Counted from the stretch's first letter, positions 9,329 through 18,218 are shown. The stretch is DNA of 64,000 nucleotides from Mycolicibacterium sp. GF69 (GCF_003284965.1 NZ_QMEW01000025.1:1-64000); one strand, 5' to 3'. Numbers and translations: made by a program. Notes: a model not told the origin generated them from the sequence alone.

Positions 9329-10402
9329 CTACCAGTCAAGATCGGCGATCGGAGTCGCGGTCAGGGGCGGTGTGCCGATCGGGCCGGCCGGGGTTCGGGA
9401 GAACCGTGGCGCCGGGGCTGCCTGGTCGACGCCGTTGGCCCGCACCAGGGTTGACCGTTCGCGCAGGTGCTCATTGTGCACCGCCTCCGACCACGTCAGT
9501 ACCGGCGTGACGCATGCGTCGGTGCCCGCAAAGATCTCGCTCCACTCGTCGCGGGTCTTGCTCGCAAACCGCTCAGCGAACAGCGTGTGCATTTGGGGAA
9601 ACGCGGCCTTGTCCAGTTGCCGGGGCACCTCGTCGCTGCTCAGGCCGAGACCGGCCAACAGCTGAGCGAAGAATTGCGGCTCGATCGAGCCGACCGCCAT
9701 GTACCTGCCGTCGGCGGTCTCGTAGGTGCGGTAGAAGGGTGCGCCACCGTCGAGCATGAACGACTCACGCTCGTCGCGCAGCGTGCCCGTCGACTTCATC
9801 GTCCACGCGTCCTGAGCCAGCAGGGCCACACCGTCGACCATCGCCGCGTCGATCACCTGGCCCAGCCCCGACCGTTCCCGTTCGTACAGCGCGGCGACGA
9901 TACCCAGCAGCACGAACATCGACCCGCCCCCGTAGTCGGCGACCAGGTTCAGCGGCGCGACCGGCGGCCGGTCCCGATAGCCGATCGCCGACAGCGCGCC
10001 GGTCTGCGACAGGTAGTTGATGTCGTGGCCCGCGGTCTGCGCCAGCGGGCCGTCCTGACCCCAGCCAGTGATCCTGGCGTAGATCAGCCGCGGGTTCACC
10101 GCCGCGCAATCGTCAGGTCCGATGCCGAGGCGTTCACAGGTGCCGGGACGGAACGCGTCGATCAGCACGTCGGCCTTGTCGGCCAGCCTCAACAGCGCGG
10201 CCGGATCCGTCTTAAGGTCCAAGTCGACGACGCGCTTGCCGCGGTGCAGCAGGTCGACGTTCTCCGGCGGCATCTGTAGGCCGCCGGGTCTGCGCACCCG
10301 GACCACGTCGGCGCCGAGATCTGCCAGCACCATCGCCGCGTGCGGTCCGGGACCGATACCGCCGAGCTCGATGACCTTCACGCCGGCCAACGGTCCGCTC
10401 AT
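9329..10402 (-). CDS. far: Alpha-methylacyl-CoA racemase family (CoA-transferase family III)
   Basis: 357-aa protein of CoA-transferase family III. It starts MSGPLAGVKVIELGGIGPGP and contains GADVVRVRRPGG, the expected catalytic His in GHDINYLSQTGAL near residue 126, and the Asp in NLVADYGGGSMFVLLG near 153. These fit alpha-methylacyl-CoA racemases that epimerise 2-methyl branches of fatty acid or sterol side chains before beta-oxidation, which suits the nearby fadA-fadB. ATG 10402 is preferred over 10411 because it gives the family N-terminus. The symbol follows the syntenic M. tuberculosis far (Rv0855). Confidence 0.85.
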   Translation of the reverse strand: MSGPLAGVKVIELGGIGPGPHAAMVLADLGADVVRVRRPGGLQMPPENVDLLHRGKRVVDLDLKTDPAALLRLADKADVLIDAFRPGTCERLGIGPDDCAAVNPRLIYARITGWGQDGPLAQTAGHDINYLSQTGALSAIGYRDRPPVAPLNLVADYGGGSMFVLLGIVAALYERERSGLGQVIDAAMVDGVALLAQDAWTMKSTGTLRDERESFMLDGGAPFYRTYETADGRYMAVGSIEPQFFAQLLAGLGLSSDEVPRQLDKAAFPQMHTLFAERFASKTRDEWSEIFAGTDACVTPVLTWSEAVHNEHLRERSTLVRANGVDQAAPAPRFSRTPAGPIGTPPLTATPIADLDW

Positions 10403-10485
10403 GGCTCGCACGCTATCGGCGACTCACCGGGTGGCCTACTTGTTTGCGCGCGTTCACATTTCGCAACAACCTGCCGAAAACCCGG

Positions 10486-10929
10486 TCAGCCGCGCTTCTT
10501 CACCTTGAGCACCTGCTTGCGCAGGCCGTCGGTGGCCGCCTCCAGGCCGCCTTTCATCGCGCGCTTCAACACGAAACCGGGAATGGGCACCGCCGGGTCG
10601 ACGGTGATCTCGAAGATCACCTTGGTCTTGTCTCCGTCGGGAGTCAGTGTGTACGACGCACTCTGGGTCTTGAGCTGGCTGGATTCCACCAGCGTCCAGC
10701 TCGCCTTGTTCTCGGCCCAGGTGTACTGCACGACCTGCTCGTCGCTGATACCCATCGTTTTCAGCTTGAGCCGCACCTTGCCCGGTCTTCCATCGGCGTC
10801 CCTGTCGAGCACTTCGGCGCCCTGGTGCTGAGACGACCACTCGGGTGCAGACTCGACGTCGGCGATGACGTCGAGGATCTCGGCCGGGCTCGCGTCGATC
10901 ACGACCTCGCGGGAATCGCTGGTAGCCAT
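10486..10929 (-). CDS. SRPBCC (polyketide cyclase/START-like) protein
   Basis: 147-aa paralog of the protein at 8831-9271. The shared segments are SREVVIDASPAEILDVIADVESAPEWSS at the N-terminus in the same positions, AEVLDRDADGRP, and a C-terminal lysine-rich helix (LRKQVLKVKKRG). ATG 10929 starts the conserved domain; the open frame continues upstream without similarity. The ligand is unknown. It diverges from the SnoaL-like gene with only 30 bp between start codons. Confidence 0.8.
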   Translation of the reverse strand: MATSDSREVVIDASPAEILDVIADVESAPEWSSQHQGAEVLDRDADGRPGKVRLKLKTMGISDEQVVQYTWAENKASWTLVESSQLKTQSASYTLTPDGDKTKVIFEITVDPAVPIPGFVLKRAMKGGLEAATDGLRKQVLKVKKRG

Positions 10930-10959
10930 GGCTGACCCTAACCCGGTTACGGTGACCGC

Positions 10960-11403
10960 ATGGAGCTTTGGGAGCTTTGCGCTCGGGAACGGATCAGAGA
11001 CACCCTCGCCCAGTACAACTGGTCGGGCGATGCGCTGCGCCTCCCCGAACTCGCGGCGGCCTTCTGCGATGACGGGACGCTCGAGGTGCGCGGCAGTGAC
11101 CCGGTGCAGGGCCGCACCCGGATCGTGGACTATCTGGGCGGCGCGGTCGCGGCGCCGAATGCGGTTGCGTCGCAGTCGGACGTCAAGCGCATCGTGCGCC
11201 ACAACGTGACGAATGTCCGGTTCACCGATATGACGCCGCACGAGGCGCGTGTCGCATGCTATTTCACGGTGTACACCGAGATCGGCCTCGACCACTACGG
11301 CCGCTACCGCGACGTGTTCGTGCCGGTCGGCGACGCCTGGTTGATCCGCCACCGTTTCGTCTCGACGGATTGGAGCGCGCCGAACTCGACGATGGCGCGC
11401 TGA
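10960..11403 (+). CDS. SnoaL-like / NTF2-fold protein
   Basis: 147-aa protein that opens with a helix (ELCARERIRDTLAQYNWSGD) followed by the acidic FCDDGTLEV segment and a beta-sheet ending DAWLIRHRFVSTDW, as in SnoaL-like or aromatic-ring-hydroxylase-beta-like cone proteins. An active site cannot be assigned. The ATG start at 10960 lies 30 bp from the divergent SRPBCC start, so the two promoters must overlap. Confidence 0.7.
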   Translation: MELWELCARERIRDTLAQYNWSGDALRLPELAAAFCDDGTLEVRGSDPVQGRTRIVDYLGGAVAAPNAVASQSDVKRIVRHNVTNVRFTDMTPHEARVACYFTVYTEIGLDHYGRYRDVFVPVGDAWLIRHRFVSTDWSAPNSTMAR

Positions 11404-11468
11404 CCACTCGCCGCGCCCGAGAGCCGTCGTCGAGAATGAAACTTCGACTCGACGGGTAATCAACGCCG

Positions 11469-11654
11469 GTGAGCGACGACAAGAAGGACAACCCCGACAC
11501 CGCGGATACCGATGCGGGTCCATCCGACGCGGATGACGACGTGCAGAGCGACCCGGCCAGGGGCACCGACGACACCGAAGAAGGTGTGGACTGGTCGGAC
11601 GAGGGCGGCGCGACGCCGAGCGGTCCCGCCGACACTGGCGATCACAGCCAGTGA
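11469..11654 (+). CDS. Small, very acidic hypothetical protein
   Basis: 61 residues from GTG 11469, nearly half Asp/Glu/Ser/Thr/Gly (for example DADDDVQSD), with no Cys and no hydrophobic core, so probably disordered. The bias and the length resemble conserved small acidic mycobacterial proteins, but I recognise no family. It is convergent with the epimerase gene, 1 bp between the stop codons. Confidence 0.5.
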   Translation: MSDDKKDNPDTADTDAGPSDADDDVQSDPARGTDDTEEGVDWSDEGGATPSGPADTGDHSQ

Positions 11655-11655
11655 C

Positions 11656-12639
11656 TCAGCGCAGCGACTCGGCCAGCTGCGTCAGCGTCTGCGCCGAGGT
11701 GTGTTGCGGCTGCCAGCCGAGTTGAGTCTTCGCCTTGGTCGTGTCCATGACGACCGATGTGCGGCCGATGTGCAGCCACTCCAGTGCCGACGGGACGAAC
11801 TGCAGTCGAGCCACGATTTTCGACGCAACGGCCACGGTGGCCTTGGGCACCCGCACCGGCCGGGCCCCGAGTTCGGCGACGACATCGGACACCGACACCT
11901 CGCCGTCACCCGCGATGTTGTAGGCCCCCGGCGGAGCAGATGTGGTGGTGGCCAACGCTATTGCCGAAGCCACATCGTCGTGGTGGACCAACTGTAGCGG
12001 GATTCCCGCGTCCGGGATCGGCGGCTTCAACAACGGCAGAGCCCGGGACGCACGCTTGACCGGTCCGGGTAGGTGCGTCCACGGCATGGCGTCGGCCAGC
12101 GCAGGTGCCCTCGGCCCGGCGACGATGCAGGGCCGCAGCACATACACTTCCAGCGCCGTGCCGTCGGTGACCTCGGCGAGCGCGGCCTCACATGCGGCCT
12201 TCTGCTGTGAGTAGTAATGCTCGGGTGACCCGCGAGGCGCGACGCTCTCGGTGATCGGGACCGGGTTGTCGGAGTGATACCCGTAGGCCGCCACCGACGA
12301 CGTGTAGACCAGTCGCCGTGGGCGCGCAGCGGCCACCGTCGCCTCGAAGACGTTGCGGGTGCCGGCCAGGTTGATGCGCGCACTCTCCTGCCGCGAGCCC
12401 ATGATGATGAACGCCAGATGGACGACCACGTCGGCGCGCTCGACCAGCGCGTCGACCGCGTCCCGGTCGAGGATGTCGCCCTGCTGGTACGTCGTCTTCG
12501 ACCAGCCGTGCTCGGCAGGATCGAAAGGCCTGCGCGCCATCCCGAGGATTTCGTCGACATCGGCGACGCCCTCGAGAGCCTGTACTGCCGACTTGCCGAT
12601 CTCACCCGTCGGCCCGGTCACGGCCACCGTGATTCCCAT
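11656..12639 (-). CDS. NAD-dependent epimerase/dehydratase family protein
   Basis: 327-aa extended short-chain dehydrogenase. It has the NAD-binding VTGPTGEIGKSAV at the N-terminus, VHLAFIIMG for the adenine pocket, a catalytic YYSQQKAACE (Tyr and Lys 4 apart) and the strand VYTSSVAAYG. The substrate is unknown; relatives act on sugar nucleotides or steroids. ATG 12639 gives the usual start directly before the Rossmann strand. Confidence 0.8.
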   Translation of the reverse strand: MGITVAVTGPTGEIGKSAVQALEGVADVDEILGMARRPFDPAEHGWSKTTYQQGDILDRDAVDALVERADVVVHLAFIIMGSRQESARINLAGTRNVFEATVAAARPRRLVYTSSVAAYGYHSDNPVPITESVAPRGSPEHYYSQQKAACEAALAEVTDGTALEVYVLRPCIVAGPRAPALADAMPWTHLPGPVKRASRALPLLKPPIPDAGIPLQLVHHDDVASAIALATTTSAPPGAYNIAGDGEVSVSDVVAELGARPVRVPKATVAVASKIVARLQFVPSALEWLHIGRTSVVMDTTKAKTQLGWQPQHTSAQTLTQLAESLR

Positions 12640-12678
12640 CCAGACGCTATTCCCGGTGTGATGGGTCAAGAAACAGGT

Positions 12679-14241
12679 TCAGGGCGCGTCGGCCAGGGCC
12701 TGCTTGGCCGCGTTGTAGCCGGGAATGAACGTGATACCCGGACCGCCGTGACAGCCCGCACTCGCCAGGTAGAGCCCGTCGATCGGGATCGGTTGATCGA
12801 CATATCCTTTGGGGCCCGGCCGGTTCGGGCCCATCTGGTCGGGGTGGATCAGACCGTGACAATAGTCGCCGCCCGGCGCACCGAACATGGTTCCCATGTG
12901 CTTGGGCGTGAATGTTGTGTGCCGCAGGATGAGGTCGGAGAAGTTCGGCGCCAACCGTGTGATTTTCTCGATCACTCGTCTGCCCATCTCGACCTTCATC
13001 TCGCCGTAACCGTGTTCGCCCTCTTCGATCGGAAACCACAGGGAGAACGCCGAGGCCGCATGCTTGCCGGCCGGTGCCAGACCCGGATCATTGACCGACG
13101 GGATCTGCAACGCGATCGACGGGTCCGTGGGCACGATTCCGCGCCGGGCGTCCTCCCACTGCTGTTGGAGTTCCTCAGGGGTACTGAAGATGCCGATGTT
13201 CGACTGCATTGCAGGGTCATTCAGCATTTCGTAGGGCGAGGCGAACTCCGGGATGCCGTCGAGCGCGAAGTGCATTTGCAGGTAACTGCCGCGATGGTCC
13301 AACCGCGAGAACCGGTCGCGGATGTCGGCGGGCACCGCACCGGGATCGACCAGGCTGTTGACCGTCAAGTCCGGCGCGATGCCGGAGACGACGATCGGCG
13401 CGGACAGCGCAGAGCCGTCGTCGAGGCGTACGCCGGTGACCCGGCCGTCGGCAACCGCGATCTCGACGACCTTGCTGCGCAGTCGCAGTTCGCCGCCGTT
13501 GGAGGTGAATACGTCGCACAGATGTGACGTGAGCGCGCCGATGCCACCGCGCAGCTTCTTGACCAGCAACGCGTTCTCGTCGGGCACGGCGAACCCGTAC
13601 GCGAGCGCGGCCGCGGTGCCCGGTGTCGCGGGCCCGCGATAGGTGGTATTGCACGCCAACAGCGACAGCATGCCGCGCAACGCGCCGTTCTTCTCCTTGT
13701 CCGGCAGGTAGCGATCCAGCACCTCGGTGACGGAGCCGAACAACAGATCGGTGATCGTCGACCGCTCGAATTCATTTGTCGCGCAGGCATACATCTCGTC
13801 CAGCGATTTGGGCGGCCGGCCCGCGTCGAACCGGCCCAGCGCCCGGGTGGGCGCCTGACACCAGGCCATCAACCCGGCCATGCCGTTGACGGCTTCGGCG
13901 CCGTGGACTTCGTTGATGTGAGTCAGCAGCTTCATCGGGTCGGTGTAGTAGACGAGCGGTTCGTCGCCGACGCCGCGCAGCGACACCGACATCACGTCGA
14001 GGTCGACGGTCGGCAACGTGTCGAGGCCGAGTTCGCGGCTGACCACGGCCGACGTCGGGATCTGCACCGAGCCTGCGATCTCGAAGTTGAACCCGTCGAA
14101 CAACTCCACGGTGGAGGCCATTCCGCCGGCGTAAAGCTTGGCCTCCAGACAGAGCGTGCGCAGACCCTGCTTCTGCAGCAGGCTGGCCGCGGTCAGGCCG
14201 TTGTGCCCCGCACCGATGACGATGGCATCGAAGTCGCTCAT
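12679..14241 (-). CDS. FAD-dependent oxidoreductase, phytoene-desaturase-like
   Basis: 520-aa flavoprotein. FAD-binding VIGAGHNGLTAASLLQKQG begins at residue 7, and the C-terminal FAD motif GLYLASAGCHGGPGITFIPG is intact. The overall plan is that of CrtI/amine-oxidase-like desaturases. No other carotenoid genes are nearby, so carotenoid activity is not assumed. A TetR-type palindrome lies 26 bp upstream of ATG 14241 and the TetR gene is next upstream, so it is probably a target of that regulator. Confidence 0.8.
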   Translation of the reverse strand: MSDFDAIVIGAGHNGLTAASLLQKQGLRTLCLEAKLYAGGMASTVELFDGFNFEIAGSVQIPTSAVVSRELGLDTLPTVDLDVMSVSLRGVGDEPLVYYTDPMKLLTHINEVHGAEAVNGMAGLMAWCQAPTRALGRFDAGRPPKSLDEMYACATNEFERSTITDLLFGSVTEVLDRYLPDKEKNGALRGMLSLLACNTTYRGPATPGTAAALAYGFAVPDENALLVKKLRGGIGALTSHLCDVFTSNGGELRLRSKVVEIAVADGRVTGVRLDDGSALSAPIVVSGIAPDLTVNSLVDPGAVPADIRDRFSRLDHRGSYLQMHFALDGIPEFASPYEMLNDPAMQSNIGIFSTPEELQQQWEDARRGIVPTDPSIALQIPSVNDPGLAPAGKHAASAFSLWFPIEEGEHGYGEMKVEMGRRVIEKITRLAPNFSDLILRHTTFTPKHMGTMFGAPGGDYCHGLIHPDQMGPNRPGPKGYVDQPIPIDGLYLASAGCHGGPGITFIPGYNAAKQALADAP

Positions 14242-14267
14242 TGGCCGAGGCTGACACGGTGTCAAAG

Positions 14268-14287
14268 TTTTGTCAATAATGACAAAA
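14268..14287. promoter_or_regulatory. TetR operator, copy 1
   Basis: TTTTGTCAATAATGACAAAA is an inverted repeat with 8-bp arms, and G14267/C14288 extend it by one pair. It lies between the tetR stop and the FAD-oxidoreductase start. The reverse complement matches copy 2 (14921-14940) at 19 of 20 bases. Confidence 0.75.
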
Positions 14288-14289
14288 CA

Positions 14290-14886
14290 CTATTCGGTGA
14301 TACCCCCGCGAAGGGCGCTCAAGGCTTCCCCGGTGAGCCGGGACAGTTCGGGAAGGGAACGTTCGTCACCGAGCATCCACACCTCCATCGCGCCGAAAAC
14401 AGCGGCGGCGACACACCGGGCGGTGACCGTCATCCGCATCCGTTCGTCGCTGGTGAAATCCGTCCCGGCGCCCTCGGCCAGGTGATCCTCGATCGCCCGG
14501 GCGAAGTCGGCCTCGACCTGACGCATGTGCCGCACCACCCGCCCGGGCTCAAGTTCCTGCGCACGCAGGGCGGCGGTCTGCGCGACGGCCCAGTCGTCGT
14601 ACGGGCGGGCCATGATCGCGCTGTGGACAGATTCGACGATCGGCTCCTGGGGGTCGCGCGCGGCCAGCGCGGCGCGGAACCATTCCAGGCCGGCATAGTC
14701 CGAGAAGAGCAGATCGTGCTTCGAGGCGAAGTGCCGGTAGAAGGTCCGCAGCGAGACGCCGGCGTCGGCCGCGATCTGCTCGGCCGACGTCTCCTCGACA
14801 CCCTGGGCCAGGAACCGCACGACCGCCGCCCTCCGCAACGCTTCGCGGGTGCGCTCGCTGCGCGCGGTGTGGGCCGGTCGGGGCAT
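14290..14886 (-). CDS. TetR/AcrR-family transcriptional regulator
   Basis: 198 aa. The helix-turn-helix is ETSAEQIAADAGVSLRTFYRHFASKHDLLF (given here only in part: SAEQIAADAGVSLRTFYRHF at about residues 34-53), followed by the Leu/Ala-rich ligand and dimer domain. Near-identical palindromes flank the gene, upstream of its own start and upstream of the FAD-oxidoreductase gene, so it is expected to repress itself, that gene and the divergent DUF2834 operon. The ligand is unknown, probably a lipid or xenobiotic. Confidence 0.9.
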   Translation of the reverse strand: MPRPAHTARSERTREALRRAAVVRFLAQGVEETSAEQIAADAGVSLRTFYRHFASKHDLLFSDYAGLEWFRAALAARDPQEPIVESVHSAIMARPYDDWAVAQTAALRAQELEPGRVVRHMRQVEADFARAIEDHLAEGAGTDFTSDERMRMTVTARCVAAAVFGAMEVWMLGDERSLPELSRLTGEALSALRGGITE

Positions 14887-14920
14887 GAGGATGAAAGTAC
14901 CCGAGAGAATGCAGGCAATG

Positions 14921-14940
14921 TTTCGTCATTATTGACAAAA
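14921..14940. promoter_or_regulatory. TetR operator, copy 2
   Basis: TTTCGTCATTATTGACAAAA lies in the 83-bp gap between the divergent tetR and DUF2834-like genes. It repeats the palindrome of copy 1 with a single change. It is placed to control both directions. Confidence 0.75.
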
Positions 14941-14969
14941 CTGGTCCCAGTAGTGACACACTGCCGGAC

Positions 14970-15464
14970 ATGGTTTCGCTGATCGTCCATCTCGTCCTCG
15001 GGTTCGCCACGCTTGCCGTCATCGTCAAGGCCAACCCGGCGATCTTCGCGCGCTACACGTCGGGCCCGCAGGTCACCAAGCTCGAGCTGTTCTACTACGT
15101 CGCAGGAATCGCGTCGGTGCTGCTGGGCTACTACTTCAACAACCAGTTCGTGGCCGAGTACGCGCCCGCGGGCGGCCTGCACAACTTCATCTGGGGCCCC
15201 GGCAGCTGGTCGGAGTTCATCGCGCTCGGCTACGACAATCCCGCGGCCAGTTCGGCAAGCCAGGACTACACGATCATGAGCTTGCTGCTCTTCCCGGCGT
15301 GGTTGCTCGTCGACGGCCACCGGCGCGGCGTCAAGCACGCCTGGCTGTATCTGGGGTTCATCCTGTTCGCCAGTTCCGCGTTCGCCTGGGCGTTCTATCT
15401 GGCGACGATCGAGCGACAGCACCGCCACCAGCAGGCGGCAGCGCAGCTCAACTCGACCGCCTGA
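14970..15464 (+). CDS. DUF2834-like integral membrane protein
   Basis: 164 aa with about four transmembrane segments. The C-terminal half, containing DYTIMSLLLFPAWLLVDGHR and FAWAFYLATIERQ, fits the DUF2834 pattern as I know it (acidic residue before the second helix, short basic loop, F-x-F-L-x-x-R-x end). The function is unknown. It is the first gene of a rightward set under the TetR palindrome. Confidence 0.65.
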   Translation: MVSLIVHLVLGFATLAVIVKANPAIFARYTSGPQVTKLELFYYVAGIASVLLGYYFNNQFVAEYAPAGGLHNFIWGPGSWSEFIALGYDNPAASSASQDYTIMSLLLFPAWLLVDGHRRGVKHAWLYLGFILFASSAFAWAFYLATIERQHRHQQAAAQLNSTA

Positions 15465-15491
15465 GGGCACCGACGGCCGTACAGTGCGTGG

Positions 15492-15950
15492 ATGGTCACC
15501 GACGCGCTGCGGCAACGCCGACTCGACGTGATCCGGGTGCACATGGACACCGAGGTCACCAAGGAGTTCGACGCCACCCTGGCCACGTTCAAGAACGATT
15601 CGGGGGGCCGCCCGCACTACGAGATCATGGCCACCGGTCAGGTTTTCGACGGCGACGACGAGGTGATGGCCTACTACCGGACCACGCGCGCCGCGTTCCC
15701 GGACCAGCGCCACGACAACGTCCGGCACCACGTCGCCGACGATGCCGTGATCGTCGAATTCGACCTGCTGGGAACCAATCTCGGCGAGTTCTACGGATTG
15801 CCGCCGACTGGTAAGGCCTTCCGGGTGCCGGTTGCGGCGGTGTTCTTCTTCGACGGCGACCGCATCGTCAACGAGCGGATCTACTTCGACTCGGCGAGCC
15901 TGGTGCGGCAGATCGGCCGCACGGAACTGCTCAGCGGAGACCACACGTGA
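15492..15950 (+). CDS. SnoaL-like / NTF2-fold protein
   Basis: 152 aa. VMAYYRTTRAAFPDQRHDN near residue 60 and the final strands VPVAAVFFFDGDRIVNERIYFD are typical of the SnoaL-like ester-cyclase/ketosteroid-isomerase group, which carries out isomerisation, cyclisation or hydration of small lipids. The reaction is not known. Its stop overlaps the next gene by 4 bases, indicating coupled translation. Confidence 0.75.
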   Translation: MVTDALRQRRLDVIRVHMDTEVTKEFDATLATFKNDSGGRPHYEIMATGQVFDGDDEVMAYYRTTRAAFPDQRHDNVRHHVADDAVIVEFDLLGTNLGEFYGLPPTGKAFRVPVAAVFFFDGDRIVNERIYFDSASLVRQIGRTELLSGDHT

Positions 15951-16735
15951 AGGTGCACCACCTCAACTGCGGGTCGATGAACCCGCCGGCCGTCGGACGA
16001 TTGGTGTGTCACGTGCTCCTCGTCGAGACCGGCAACGGTCTAGTTCTGGTCGACAGCGGTTACGGCTCTGCCGACTGCGAGGGCCGCGGGGCGCGCACCG
16101 GCCCGATCCGGCACCTCACCAGGCCGCGGCTGGACCGCGACGAAACCGCCGTCAGACAGGTCGAGCGCCTGGGCTTCCGCCGGGAGGACGTCCGGCATAT
16201 CGTGCTCACCCACTTCGACATCGACCACATCGGCGGCATCTCCGATTTCCCGGACGCCGAGATCCACTGCACCGCAGCCGAAGCGCTCGGAGCGATGCGA
16301 TCACCGACGCGCGCGGAGAAGTCCCGGTTTCGGCCGGCCCAGTGGGCGCATGGCCCGAAGATCGTGGAACACGACCCCGACGGCGAGAAGTGGCGCGGAT
16401 TCGCCGCCGCCAAGGAACTCACCGACGTCTCGCCGGGCATCGTGCTGGTTTCGCTGCCCGGCCACACTCGCGGCCACGCCTGTGTGGCCGTCGACGCCGG
16501 CAACCGCTGGCTGCTGCACTGCGGCGACGCCTTCTACCACCCGAGCACGATCGGCGGCGACGGCCGAATCCCACCGGTGCTGGGTGTATTCGAGAAAGTC
16601 GCGGCCTTCGACCGCAAGCGGGTCGCCGAAAACCACGCTCGCCTCACCGAGCTCTATCGTCGCAACGAGCCCGACCTGTTCCTGCTGTGTGCGCACGACG
16701 AGGGACTGTTGGAGCTCGCGATCCGAACCGCCTAG
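15947..16735 (+). CDS. Metallo-beta-lactamase-fold hydrolase
   Basis: 262 aa. The metal site HFDIDHIGG (H-x-D-x-D-H) lies near residue 88, with further His in GHTRGHACV and the Asp in HCGDAFYHP, so a complete di-zinc site is likely. Family members hydrolyse thioesters or lactones. It starts at GTG 15947, overlapping the SnoaL-like gene, and its end overlaps the convergent SDR gene by 4 bases. With the DUF2834 and SnoaL genes it forms a likely TetR-controlled operon. Confidence 0.85.
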   Translation: MKVHHLNCGSMNPPAVGRLVCHVLLVETGNGLVLVDSGYGSADCEGRGARTGPIRHLTRPRLDRDETAVRQVERLGFRREDVRHIVLTHFDIDHIGGISDFPDAEIHCTAAEALGAMRSPTRAEKSRFRPAQWAHGPKIVEHDPDGEKWRGFAAAKELTDVSPGIVLVSLPGHTRGHACVAVDAGNRWLLHCGDAFYHPSTIGGDGRIPPVLGVFEKVAAFDRKRVAENHARLTELYRRNEPDLFLLCAHDEGLLELAIRTA

Positions 16736-17571
16736 CGGTTCGCCCGCCTTCGCAGCGACGATTCCAAGCGCTCGACCACGTCGAAGTAGCGGGTGGGCGC
16801 TATCCGGGCGAGCGCGTCGAACAGGTAGGCGTCCGGCCCCACGAGAATCCGGGCCTTACCCGCTTCCACGCCGCGGTGGATGACCGCCGCTGCCTTGTCG
16901 GGTTCGGTCCTGGTCATCGCGGCGAACTCCTTGACAACCTGCTCCTTCGTCGGTCCGCCCGGTTCCTCACGGAATCGGCCGTTGCGCACGATGTTGGTGT
17001 TCACCCCGCCCGGATGTACGTTGACCGCCGACACGCCGGTGCCGCGCAACTCCTGTCGCAAAGAGTCGGTGAACCCGCGGACCGCGAATTTGGCTGAGCA
17101 GTAAGCGCTTTGACCCGGCATGCCGACCAGCCCGAACACGCTGGAGGTGTTGACGATGACGCCCTCGTCCTGCTCGACGAGGATCGGCAGAAACGCACGC
17201 GTGCCGTTGACCACGCCCCGGAAGTTGATGTTCCACAGCCAGTCGTCGTCCTCGATCACCGCGTCGAGCACCGTGGACCCGAGCGCGACACCGGCGTTGT
17301 TGAACACTGCGCCGAGCGGCTTGGGCGCCCACTCGCGCACCTCGGCGGCGAAGTCACGTTGCGCCTCGGCGTCACTGACGTCGAGCACCCGCAGCAGCGC
17401 GGGCCCGCGCAGCGACGCCTCGGTCTCCTTGAGCCCCTGTTCGTCGACGTCGGCGATGGCCACCGGGCAGCTGTATGACGAAAGCCGTTGCGCCAGTGCG
17501 CGGCCGATGCCGGATGCGGCACCGGTGATGACGGCGGTGCGGCCGCTGATCGTTCTGCGCTGCTTACTCAT
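16732..17571 (-). CDS. Short-chain dehydrogenase/reductase
   Basis: 279-aa classical SDR. Cofactor motif VITGAASGIGRA is near residue 12, NNAG is present, and the active site has SAYCSAKFAVRG (Tyr-x3-Lys) near 156. ATG 17571 is preceded by GGAGCGAG at a suitable distance, which decides against the longer frame. The substrate is unknown. Confidence 0.88.
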   Translation of the reverse strand: MSKQRRTISGRTAVITGAASGIGRALAQRLSSYSCPVAIADVDEQGLKETEASLRGPALLRVLDVSDAEAQRDFAAEVREWAPKPLGAVFNNAGVALGSTVLDAVIEDDDWLWNINFRGVVNGTRAFLPILVEQDEGVIVNTSSVFGLVGMPGQSAYCSAKFAVRGFTDSLRQELRGTGVSAVNVHPGGVNTNIVRNGRFREEPGGPTKEQVVKEFAAMTRTEPDKAAAVIHRGVEAGKARILVGPDAYLFDALARIAPTRYFDVVERLESSLRRRANR

Positions 17572-17737
17572 GCTCGCTCCTAGAAATTCGCGTGGTAGTG
17601 CCTGCACCCGCGGTACACCAAGGTACCGCCGTACGGTACGTTGCGGTACCGAAGAAGGCAAGGGTCGGTCCGGAAGTGCTGAGAGCGGTGTCGGAAATCG
17701 GCGCGGTGGCCAGAACAGACGAAACCAGATGGTCCCG

Positions 17738-17814
17738 TGGTGGCCAGGGCCGGGATCGAACCGGCGACCTTCCGCTTTTCAGGCGGACGCTCGTACCAAC
17801 TGAGCTACCTGGCC
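17738..17814 (-). tRNA. pheT-type tRNA: tRNA-Phe (GAA)
   Basis: Acceptor GGCCAGG (from 17814) pairs with CCTGGCC; the anticodon loop is CTGAAAA with anticodon GAA; the T-loop is TTCGATC; a CCA end is encoded at 17738-17740. It is the third gene of the Glu-Asp-Phe tRNA transcript. Confidence 0.95.
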
Positions 17815-17855
17815 CGGAAGGCACCGTCGTGACCAATCCAGATGCCTCGCCGTGA

Positions 17856-17932
17856 TGGCGACCCTGACGGGACTTGAACCCGCGACCTCCGCCGTGACAG
17901 GGCGGCGCGCTAACCAACTGCGCCACAGGGCC
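17856..17932 (-). tRNA. tRNA-Asp (GTC)
   Basis: 5' GGCCCTGTGGCGCAGTTGG, anticodon loop CTGTCAC (GTC) in the stem CCGCC/GGCGG, T-loop TTCAAGT, discriminator G and encoded CCA (17856-17858). It is the middle gene of the tRNA operon. Confidence 0.95.
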
Positions 17933-17966
17933 TTGCTGTGCGTCCCATCGTACGGGTCGTCACGTG

Positions 17967-18039
17967 TACCCCCTACGGGATTCGAACCCGCGCTACCGCC
18001 TTGAAAGGGCGGCGTCCTAGGCCGCTAGACGAAGGGGGC
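17967..18039 (-). tRNA. tRNA-Glu (TTC)
   Basis: Acceptor GCCCCCT pairs with AGGGGGT with one G-U pair at the end; anticodon loop CTTTCAA (TTC) in CCGCC/GGCGG; T-loop TTCGAAT. No CCA is encoded, unlike its two neighbours. It is the first gene of the operon, with a promoter at 18093-18122. Confidence 0.95.
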
Positions 18040-18092
18040 CCAGCCGAATCTCTCCGGGGTACTCGCAACGCGATGACGTTGGGAGCCTCGAT

Positions 18093-18122
18093 AGCTTAGG
18101 GTACCGGCACCCGAATCCTCAA
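18093..18122 (-). promoter_or_regulatory. Promoter of the tRNA-Glu/Asp/Phe operon
   Basis: On the minus strand, TTGAGG (-35, 18117-18122) is followed after 18 bp by TAAGCT (-10, 18093-18098). A start near 18086 would give a 47-nt leader before tRNA-Glu. Its survival shows that the TnpB element entered upstream of it. Confidence 0.5.
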
Positions 18123-18218
18123 ACGAAGCTGCCCAGAGTCACCGCCGGCTCCCTCGGGCTAACACCTTGGCAGTGACGACGGCAGTTGTCAGTGGGTGGT
18201 GGCACCGTCTTTCGCAGG

